DNA from: Hyparrhenia diplandra
Lineage: Eukaryota; Streptophyta; Magnoliopsida; Poales; Poaceae
NCBI GenBank assembly: GCA_015847255.1
Contig: JADLZK010009181.1
Coordinates: forward strand, 744,001-808,000
Direction of reading: 5' to 3'
DNA length: 64,000 nucleotides
Below the pieces are notes generated by a model. That model saw only the letters and a program-made list of their open reading frames with translations, made no database searches and had not been told where the DNA came from. A program made the translations under genes and the position numbers. Position 1 is the stretch's first letter. Every line of letters starts with the position of its first letter. This document shows positions 55,396 through 64,000 of this stretch, piece after piece.

Positions 55396-57837
55396 ATGGT
55401 GATGGCGGACGACCTAGGAGGCGTTGGTGTCGAGAGGGAGCTCCCCGCGTTGACGGACGCCCAGGAGTGGTTGATTACCGGGGATGAGGATTTTCCTGGC
55501 CCGCCGCCCGGGCACGTCGTCTCGCTGGAGCTGCAAGCGGGGCTTCTCTATTCCTGCCAAGGACTTCATCCACGGACTCCTCTACCACTACATGCTGGAG
55601 CTATAGCATCTTACCCCGAATGGGGTGCTGCACATCGCCATCTTTGTGGCGTTGTGCGAAGGATTCTTGGGGATCGACCCGCATTGGGAGCTCTTCAAGT
55701 ACATCTTCGGCTTCAAGGTCAACACCACCAAGATCGGCAATGAGAAGTGTCCCACCGCCATTGGCTGCGTGTCGGAAGAGGTGAAGATGGGGCGGGCTCA
55801 AGACTACATTGAGCTCCCCCCGGTTTTACCTCAAGAACGACACCGTGCACCCTCCGCCAGTTCACGGCCGAACGATCTCCGCCCCCTAGTTCAACCGGAG
55901 GCATGGGGCGATGAGAAGATGTAGCGGAAGGTGAACGAGGGGGTCATGGCCATTTGCGAGCTTTGCTAGGCGGGGGCGGAAAGGCGTGATCGCCTTGTTC
56001 CTCACTTTGGGATCGTTCCCCCGATGGCCCGCCGATGGGGAGATGACAGAGGACAAAGCGCCCTTCATGGAACCTGCCGTCGTGCCATCTTTCCCATCGG
56101 GGAGGAGGTTGAGGGCCTCATGCGCTTTTTTTTGACATCGGGACATTTTCATTCCCATTGACGGGGCATCCCACACCGCTGCCCTCAGCGACGACGTGCG
56201 AAATCGTGAGTACTCTCCTTCTTCCCCATCTTGTCGCTTTTTGATTTTTTCTTGCTTCGTTCGATGCTCGTGAGTTGGTCAGCCGCTCAACATCCCCGCC
56301 TAAGGCCCGTCCGCCTCCCGCAGGACGCGGAGGGCCGCGCGCGGCAAGGGAAGCCTCCGTGTTGGCGAAGAAGGAGAAAAAGGACAAATTCAAACGGTTT
56401 CAAGACGTAGCGGCATGAGGCGGTCGCAAGAACCACAAGAGGGAGCAGAGGAGGGAGAGGGGCGAGAGTGCGCCCTCCAACTCCAACACCTCGCTATACC
56501 ATACTAGTATGGAGGACGAGGAGGAGGAGGGGAGTGACGATGGCCGTAGCTCGGAGGTGTCGAGCGCGGGCGCCGAGGAATGTTGTCCTCGCTCCCGCCG
56601 GGCGCGACCGAAGCGCGAGTGCCCCGTACCCTGGGCCGGGCCGTGGAGGTCGGGGAGCACCGAGGCTGCACGTGGAGTGACACCGCCCTACGACATCCTG
56701 AGGAACTAAGATCGGAGCGCAGGACGATGTCACCCCCAACCTCGGCGCCGAAGAGGCACGTGTCGAAGAGATTGGTCGGGCTCCACTCGCGGCCAATCCC
56801 CGTAAGAGGCTATGGACGCAGCCCCCATCATGATCCCCACGCCGACCTTCACGCCATCCTTCCCTCCCAAAGGCCTCCCTAGTGTCCAGGGAGCAGCGGG
56901 CCGAGTCCGCCGCCCGGGAGCACCGGGAGGTCCCCGCCTCTAGCGGGCGAGCCGTGGAGAGCGAGGCAACCGAGCTCCTCGAGCAAAGGAAGCGGTGGCG
57001 GAGGAAGCGCCGGTGATGTCGAAAATGGAGCCCTTTGAGGCTGCGAGAGATGTAGAGGTCCTGGCTTTCGGGGAGAGAGAGGTTGTTGTCCTCGAGCAGG
57101 AGCCCATCGTTGCGATGGCTGTCCCTGAAGGCATACCTGGTGGGGGGATGTTGGCCGTCGGAGCCCCCACGCCAGCAACGACACGCTAAGGGCACCATTC
57201 TTGGTGCCGCTAGTGCCTCGGGCCCTACGGCGCTCGTCGAGACTCATATGGGAGGTCTTGACGAGGTGGTGGCGGTGGCGCTTGGAGCCGGATGGAGGTT
57301 CTCCGTGAGGCTGTCTCCCCACACGGGGTCGCTGCGCCGGGGGATGTGGCTCTGGCCGCCGCGAGGGAGGGGCCGAGGATGCGAGCCGAGTTGGCCCTAG
57401 CCGAGATTGACACCCTCATCATCGACCGGGACCGATGCCCGCGAGGAGGTCGTCGCCGAGATCCCGACGACGCGCGGTTCGTCCGCCACTCCTCGCGGCA
57501 TTGGGGTAAGTATGCTCTTTCGAGCCTTATTCGGTTTCTGGCTTTGAGGTTTTTCTGACTCCCCGACCTCTTTTTGGTCAGGGCCTGGATACTCTTGGTC
57601 GAGGAGCTTTGAGGTGGAAGCCGCCAGCAAAGAGGGAGCCGCCGCGGCGCCGACCCTTTTGGACACAAACGAAAGCATGCCCAAGCCGGGCCGAGGCAGC
57701 TCAAGCCCGTGCTATGCAAAGTCGATGTGTGCATGTTGCCTAGCAGGTGGCGGACGCCGAGGCATGGGCGATTCATGAAGCCCGCGCTGTGGCGAACGCC
57801 AGGATCGGTGAGGCCGAGGCGGTGGCGGCCAGGAGTC
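55396..57837 (+). pseudogene. G antisense ORF, PF04195-like (putative gypsy-type transposon protein)
   Basis: Starts MVMADDLGGVGVERELPALT (or at the third codon). The domain follows across a frameshift and a TAG: HVVSLELQAGL, then PAKDFIHGLLYHYMLEL (one frame shift on), TAG at 55604, HLTPNGVLHIAIFVALCEGF and LGIDPHWELFKYIFGFKVN (to about 55730). This matches, from memory, the PF04195 family. YIELPPVL, a second TAG at 55922 and a putative donor after 56200 follow. The C-terminal half is Lys/Glu-rich, then Ala/Glu/Arg-rich (56880-57830), as for a coiled coil, and ends in ANARIGEAEAVAARSL where B starts. Very GC-rich. Confidence 0.65.
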
Positions 57838-59539
57838 TGTTGACATTTCTTAGCGCAATCACTAGAAATAGGTTTAGAACCCATCTCTAATAACGGCGCC
57901 AGAAATGTGCCGCTAACATTCCTAAGTAAAACCACCATGTCGGTGATCATACTAGGAATATCAACGGTGATAGATCTTGCCCAAAATAGATATTCATCCG
58001 CAAGCGCACGGATCTATCATTGTAGCATTTCACCCGGAGATATTCAGGGTATCGTTATTTATATTTTCCCAAAGGAAGGCATGGTGGAAAAGGATCTAAT
58101 AGAGACATGAACAAGATAACATGACTGTGTAATGGACCAATGCTTATAACAAGGATGTAAAGGAATGGTACAGGGATAACTTGACACACTCACTCAAGCC
58201 AAACTCAAGGATAAAGATAAATAAGGAATAAAGAAAGTCCTAAGTGGAGCATACAGATTCTAGTCATGGCTGTGCATAGAACCGCTTGATAATCATGTAA
58301 CACGCATGAGTAGGAGGTCGAGCCTGAGAGAGTGAGATGGACAGGGGAGACCTTCCCGTACATACCGCCCAATGGAAAGGCACTTTAGACTCCTACACAA
58401 CATACTAACGTGGGGGATTACAAAGGGCGGGACGTGGCTGTCCACGACCTCGCCGCCTACCCCTCGACCGTGGCATGCCGTCATATTCTGAAAGGATACC
58501 TCGCATCCGGACACCACGCCCGCAAGATACAAGGACACTACTCATGTCCCCCATGGTCCCCACCCTACACGGATGGACAGAATAGGACACGAGCAAGCCC
58601 GAAGGACACAACGAACCTCCACTCAAAGACAATCCCGACATTACTTAATTATATTGCATGAATGGTTTTAGCATAAAAGTTCTATGGCGATATCATAACG
58701 TAGAAACTATAGACTAGTTCATACGTCATGATCATGTCAAGAGAACAACATGTTAGATCATAAGATAAATCATGAAGCATAGAAATAACATGGAGACTCT
58801 AATCCTAATGCACAACCAAGATAAGATAAAGGGACAAGGCTTTGGAAGAATACCATAGATAGATTATACCGGGAGTCCATCTTCCAAGGAGCCAAGCCCT
58901 CCTTGGTAGCTTTGTTGCCTAGCTCCACATCCTAATCTACTAGGAGGAAGAAGAAGAAGAGTGGAGAGGGAGAGAATGACTCTCTTGTGAGGTTTGTGTT
59001 GAGAGGGGGAGAGTGGAGGCCTATTTATACAAGTGAGAGAGGGGGCTAAGTGCAAAACTACACCAAACCGACCATCTCTCAGCGCCTAGGTTCATCGAAT
59101 CGGCCGATCCACCCCCACACCGCCGGTTTTCGACACTTAATGCACCGCCGCCAAGTTTGGGCGGATCGGGCGCCAAAGTGGGTGCTGGCGCATCTTAGGG
59201 TGCGGCCGCAAGATGATATGGCCCCCGCCTGGCCCGAGCTTTGGGTGTGGGCCGTGGTCGGGCCCGAAAAGTTGTAGGGCAGCGTTAATTCGGCCCATTT
59301 CGTGTGTTTAGTCCGTTTCCCCATTAGGCTTGATATCCTTCAAGAATGCTTTTCCCGGATGGGCCTTTTGGTACATTTTCCACTTGGTTTTTATATAAAT
59401 CCCGCAAAACATTATTTTCGCAAAGACAAGTGGAATTATGTCAATAATAAATGCATATGTGTGTCGTAAGGTATAGTTTCACCCCCCTTATTGGTAGAAT
59501 GTTGACGTTAAAAAAATACGCCGTTAGTGACCGCCAACA
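57838..59539 (-). repeat. B 3' LTR
   Basis: Plus strand starts tgttgacatttcttagcgca and ends gtgaccgccaaca. TATA box in minus sense at 59019-59034 (cttgtataaataggcc). Related to the A LTR throughout, with about 0.1 kb of length difference. Confidence 0.9.
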
Positions 59540-62500
59540 AACTCCCCAAGCTTACCCTTTGTGCGCCCTCGAGCAAAGATAAGTACTTGGTTGTTGATCG
59601 AGTTGCTTCTATGCCGTTTTATGTTTCAAATGTGCCATGTTTATAACAAAAAATTTTCTACTAGAATTTGAATAAAATGGCATGCTTACCCACCCTTTAT
59701 TACCTTTCATCGTTTGTGGGGCTTTTGAGTCGTTTCGAATCTTGGGTGGTTGCAAGATAGAACGGTCGACGAACTTGCTTATCTTTCACCCTTTTGAGAG
59801 ACTATCAATCCGAGGTTTTAAAATATTTTTGCAAAGAATATAGTTCCTCGAATGATCTCGATCGCTCAATATTTGTATGTGGTTGTTCCTCACCAAAGGC
59901 TTAGATTTGCCTTTTTTTTTGCCTAAAAAAAAAAAACTTTTGTGGAGCTCTAGGTAGGTAAAAGATTGGCATACTTGTGTCATGTCATGTTGCCGCTGTC
60001 AAAAACCGAACCACATGGAGAAACTAGCCATAGACCTAGATCAAGATGTGCAAGTGTGTGGAATTTTTGTATTTTTTGTACTCCAGGTATCATGACTCTC
60101 TTTTTGGTGGAATAGCATAGGAGGTATGGGCTACCTTTTATTCCTTCCTTTTCTTTTCTTTTTCTTTTCTCTTCATTCTTTTGGACCGAGTACCGACTTC
60201 CTCATCTTTTTATTTGGGACATTTGTCCATCTCTTTTTTTTAGCATAGCCCATACTTCTCCTTTTGTAGCTGGATTTTTTTTTTTTTTTGTGAGAGGTCA
60301 TGGTACAAATGCATGGAGTATATTTGTGGTGGATGGAAGGGGTGCATGTTGTGCGCAACTCAGTGTAAGAGTTGGCGATTTATTTCGGGTGTACGTGAAT
60401 CTTGATCTTGGGCATATGAAAAGAATCTCGACATAGGTTACAAAAACAATTTGACATAGGCTCACCATGAAAACAAGCAAAGATATGACTAAAGTTTTTC
60501 ATGAATGATCATATCATCATGTCATATGGCTTTGGTAGGAAATGCATATCATCGAGGAACTTTTGAATTTTGATTTTGAAAATAAAACTCGGATATCGTC
60601 ACTCTAAGAATGATGTCATAGCAAAGTCCATGTCACCATATCATAACTCGCAACTACCTAGATCGATAAGCTTGTGCAACCCACATGATTCGTGCTTTTC
60701 ATGGTGAAATAAAAACTTATCCACTAAACTCAAATCTTAGAGAAATTTAAGTTATAAACTAGGCACGAGATAAATCATAAGACAAAGCAACTATTCATCA
60801 TTTCAACAGGGGTAGAACTAAACATTTCTACAACACATATATATGGAGTGGAATAATTCTCCTCTCTCTCTTTCTCTTTCTTCTTCCCTTTTTTTTTTTA
60901 ATTCTCATATCTCATCATTCTTATAAGATAAGAAAATAACTGAATGAAATGTGAGATACGAGTTACCTTTGTCGGAGTCCTCCCCAAACTAGCTTTTGAC
61001 TTACCTTGAGTTAGGAATGTTGCTAGCTTGCACATGCCCTAGCCTCGATTCTTGGTTCGTGGGCTTCTTCGAGCGTGCTAGGGAGGTCCCCCCAAGCTTG
61101 TCTTGTGATGATCTTGGAAGAACGAGACAACCATACTCAGGGTTTGAAAGGATTATTTATTTTTATTTCATTATTATTATATCTTTTGTTTTTGGTTCAC
61201 CGTGCAAGATCTCGATCTCCCTTGTCATCTCCAGACACACCCTCTTAAAGTTGATAAATTCCTGCAGGGGTTAGTCCATATGGTCGACCAAATTCTACAC
61301 TAGCAGCTCTGGTTCAATAATCAAACTTGACTCCATGTCTAATCTGATTAGGGTAGACTTTTTGACCTAAGCACCATGCTCAATTCAAAAAGTATATGGA
61401 AGTATGATCACCATATGAATGATCACCACTCCCAAACCATAACATGCTAGTATAGAAAAAGGACGCATGAATTGATAACAAGATTCATCCAAAGGAGGTG
61501 ACGACTTTGAAAGGTGAACAAGATTTTAATATTGTTATTATTTATTTATTTATTTTTGTTGTTTTGTTTTTTTTTATTTTTTATTTTTATTTTTTGCATG
61601 GTAACAAAAAAGGATGAGAGTGAAAGGTTCACATTACCATGTTTTGGTCCTCCCCAAGCTAGCTCAAAGCCCCTTCGGATCGGGTTTTACCCTCGTTTTT
61701 TGGCTTTTCCCGCATGGTTAGTATATGGTAGATTCACGAGTGGATTTACCATCCTTCGTGATTACCAAATTTTGAAACATATGCAGGAAGGAGCAAAAGA
61801 GCAGCTTTTGGTGTTCAAGAATTTTTATTTGAAATTTTATTATTATGGGAGGACATAAAAAGCTTCACCAAACTTTTTCTTACTCAAACAAGGCTAAGAT
61901 AAAGATGCAATAAAAGTCTAGCCTTGCTTTATCTCCATCATGAAATAACTCAAATGTTTATGACGTCAGCTCGGATTCTTTAATCAAAGTTCAACACCTT
62001 GTCGATATTTGATTAAAGGAGGTCAATTTTAATCCAAGCACCATGCTTGATTTAAAAGACCTATGGATGTATCGCATGAGCGACATGCAAACGCATCCAA
62101 ACCCGAGGATCATATTTCATAAACAAAGAAAACATGAATTCTTTTTATATGGAGATAAGTATGAGTAAAAGGAATTGATGAATATTACCTTTGCATACTG
62201 GGGAGTGTGTGTGTGTGTACCAACAGCGCATGAAGGCAAGAACATTAAAACTCCCGCGGTGGTAGCTTGATGATCCATCTCAGCGGGCCACAAGGCTTAG
62301 GTGATACACACAAGTAGTGTATATGGACCATGGGCTTTAGTGGTCACAAAGGTGTAAAGGAGGATGTTCCTCCTTTCCTTTCCTTTTCCTTTTTTTTCTT
62401 TATCAAAATATTTTTTTATTAGACCTTTGTGTACCTAAAGTGTACTTGACCGCAAAATTTTGAGGATAGAGTTCAGAATTGCTTTGCATGACGGTGGCAT

Positions 62501-63452
62501 GATGATCTTGATTTGGTTATGACTTTCTCAAAGCCAGAGTAGAGGGAGGCAGACCAAACTCACTCAGTGTGCAATCAAGGCTTAGTTACACACAAAGAAT
62601 GTGTGCAAACCATAAGCCTTGGTGCTTGTGACAAAGGTCCTGGAGAGAAAGATCCCTTCTTGCTTATATGGAAGCAATGCGGGGTGGAGTCGACGCCTTC
62701 ATTGTGTATTTTGACCATGTGGGACCAACCCCGCTCCTCTCTCCTCTTATTATTTTTTTCTTTTTTTTTCTATATATATTTTTTCTACAACATTTTTTTT
62801 TGACTTTATTTTTTTATCTCTCTTATTTTTTTTTCTTTTTTCAACCACTTTTTTTTTTACCTATTTTTTTTTTCTTTATTATTATTATTTTTTATCTCTC
62901 TTTTTTTTCCAACTCTTTTTTCTCTCTTTTTTTTTTTATAGCAAGGGGAGGCTCATCTCTTATTCATCTCTCTCTTTTTTTTTTTTTCATTCATTTTTTT
63001 TCTTTCTCTTTTTTTTTTTCATTTGGATTCTTTTTTTTTTTCACTTCTTTTTTATGATCCCCTTGTACATGGAACTTGATATTCTCACCATCTTCCCTTC
63101 CACACTTGGACTTTTATGAAAAGTCAAGTGTGTAAGGTCGTGGTCTCCTTTTGAGTGTGTTCCTCCGTCCAAAAGTATCAAAGTTTTCTTGTTGATAGTA
63201 GCCCCCATGTTTTCAAGCGCCGCGTGCCACTTTGTTCTTCTTAGTCTCCACCTGAAATGGTTAGCGACAAGAATACCCGAAGGTGCATACTAACTTGATA
63301 ACATGTCCTTGCTTTTTATTTATAAGATTTTTTATTATAAAAGATTTTTTTTTTTTAGATAGACCTATTATTTAACAAAGGTCACTACACATGCATATTA
63401 TCATGATGAACATGTTCTAATTAGATTCCTTAAAAAAAAAACCAACGCCTTC
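59540..63452. other. B internal region, non-coding
   Basis: Begins with the polypurine tract (minus-sense aagggtaagcttggggagt, 59540-59558). It is AT-rich with homopolymer and polypyrimidine runs, e.g. at 60150-60290, 60840-60900 and 62740-63060. Blocks correspond to A: 60970-61000 to 22750, 61640-61720 to 19780-19850, 62200-62380 to 19100-19270. The A block with promoter and ORF (about 20450-22740) is absent. Confidence 0.65.
62740..63060. repeat. T-rich low-complexity tract
   Basis: About 320 bp of almost pure T with interspersed C and short A words. A plus-strand frame of 129 codons (62668-63057), mostly Phe, is a by-product of this composition. Confidence 0.9.
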
Positions 63453-63468
63453 AAGACAACGGCGCCAG
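63453..63468 (-). other. B primer-binding site
   Basis: In element sense tggcgccgttgtcttg, seven bases inside the 5' LTR. Ten bases agree with the tRNA-Asp-type PBS tggcgccgttgccgggga from its start before it diverges. Confidence 0.75.
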
Positions 63469-63475
63469 AATGCTT

Positions 63476-64000
63476 GTTGACATTTCTTAGCGCAATCACT
63501 AGAAACAGTGTTTAGAACCCATCTCTAATAACGGCGCCAGTAAATGTGCGCTAACATTCCTAAGTAAAACCACCATGTCGGTGATCATACTAGGAATATC
63601 AACGGTGATAGATCTTGCCCAAAATAGATATTCATCCGCAAGCGTTTTACGGATCTATCATTGTAGCATTTCACCCCAGGAGATATTCAGGTGGTATCGT
63701 TATTTATATTTTCCCAAAGGAAGGCATGGTGGAACGGGATCTAATAGAGACATGAACAAGATAACATGACCGTAATGGACCAATGCTTATAACGAGGGAT
63801 GTAAAGGAACGGTGCAGGGGATAACTTGACACACTCACTCAAGCCAAACTCAAGGATAAAGATAAATAAGGAATAAAGAAAGTCCTAAGTGGAGCATCTG
63901 ATTCTAGTCATGGTCGCATAGAACCGCTTGATAATCATGTAACACGCATGAGTAGGAGGTCGAGCCGAGAGTGAGATGGACAGGGAGACCTTCCGGTACA
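63476..64000 (-). repeat. B 5' LTR, partial
   Basis: Matches 57838-58345; cut by the window end. Differences are mainly small indels (e.g. cgcaagcgttttacgg here, cgcaagcgcacgg in the other copy). Confidence 0.9.

Larger units (their letters stand above)
53658..57837 (-). mobile_element. G: 3' end of a Tat-type element, interrupted by B
   Basis: tgtcgtggttcggtaccacc at 53658 is a typical LTR end; a TATA box in minus orientation at 53946-53956 (in gene sense actataaaagg) shows the LTR is read on the minus strand. To the right lies a plus-strand antisense gene (55396-57837), as in T1. B cuts it at 57838. The inner boundary of the LTR (somewhere before ~55000) is not clear. Confidence 0.6.
57838..64000 (-). 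mobile_element. B: Athila-type element without gag-pol, running off the window
   Basis: 3' LTR at 57838-59539, internal region 59540-63475, PBS at 63453-63468, and the start of the 5' LTR at 63476-64000. The internal region is ~3.9 kb and has no gag, pol or ATHILA-like frame, so B is a non-coding derivative. It aligns with A in reverse orientation. Left target bases are gagtc (57833-57837); the right ones are outside the window. Confidence 0.85.

Noticed and set aside
56494..57950. Minus-strand frames of 234 and 241 codons opposite the G antisense gene
   Set aside because: Shadow frames of a very GC-rich region; the second runs across the B insertion border at 57838, so it cannot be an original gene.
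62668..63057. 129-codon Phe-rich frame
   Set aside because: Produced by the T-rich tract; low-complexity translation with no start context or homologue pattern.
1..64000. tRNA, rRNA or CRISPR-like structure
   Set aside because: No tRNA-like conserved boxes in correct spacing or rRNA words noticed; tandem repeats seen have no unique spacers.

Overview
This is a transposon-dense stretch of a plant nuclear genome, most probably from a grass. I see no rRNA, tRNA, CRISPR array or bacterial-type operon, and no convincing intact host gene. Almost every open frame belongs to a Ty3/gypsy LTR retrotransposon of the Tat or Athila type, with one partial CACTA DNA transposon. The grass assignment is an inference from the gypsy families seen and their GC-rich extra ORFs.

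Layout, left to right. 1-2439: flank with four units of a ~320-bp tandem repeat (460-1710) and a GC-rich gene-like stretch. 2440-15548: a complete two-LTR Tat-type element on the minus strand (called T1), with gag, protease, RT, RNase H and integrase remnants and a separate antisense gene on the plus strand. 15549-19028: the 3' part of a CACTA transposon. 19029-25804: a 5'-truncated Athila-type element on the plus strand (A). 25805-37824: the 3' part of a second Tat-type element on the plus strand (C). Its integrase is split by 27200-33426, an Athila-type gag-only element on the minus strand (D). 37825-42172 and 51745-52003: a third Tat-type element on the minus strand (E). Its gag is split by 42173-51744, a gag-protease-only gypsy element on the plus strand (F). 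52004-53657: an unassigned LTR-like segment (H). 53658-57837: the 3' end of another Tat-type element on the minus strand (G), whose antisense gene is cut by 57838-64000+, a second Athila-type element on the minus strand (B) that runs off the window.

The elements are nested, so the relative order of insertion can be read: D entered C, F entered E, and B entered G. A's 3' LTR abuts C pol, so A probably entered C.

The recurring theme is antisense transcription units between pol and the 3' LTR. In T1, E and F there is a TATA box, a leader and an ATG on the strand opposite gag-pol. C has a multi-exon antisense frame with good splice sites, and G has a long antisense frame with a domain resembling the putative gypsy-type transposon family (PF04195). 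Extra antisense ORFs are known in the Tat lineage (for example Grande of maize), so the class is not new. Finding five versions side by side, with visible promoters and introns, is the most informative feature here.

Almost all coding regions are broken. Two causes can be told apart: CAG-to-TAG and CGA-to-TGA changes of the kind left by cytosine methylation, and many 1-3-base indels at CG/CC-rich sites, some of which may be sequencing errors. All domain names come from reading motifs by eye; no search was run.
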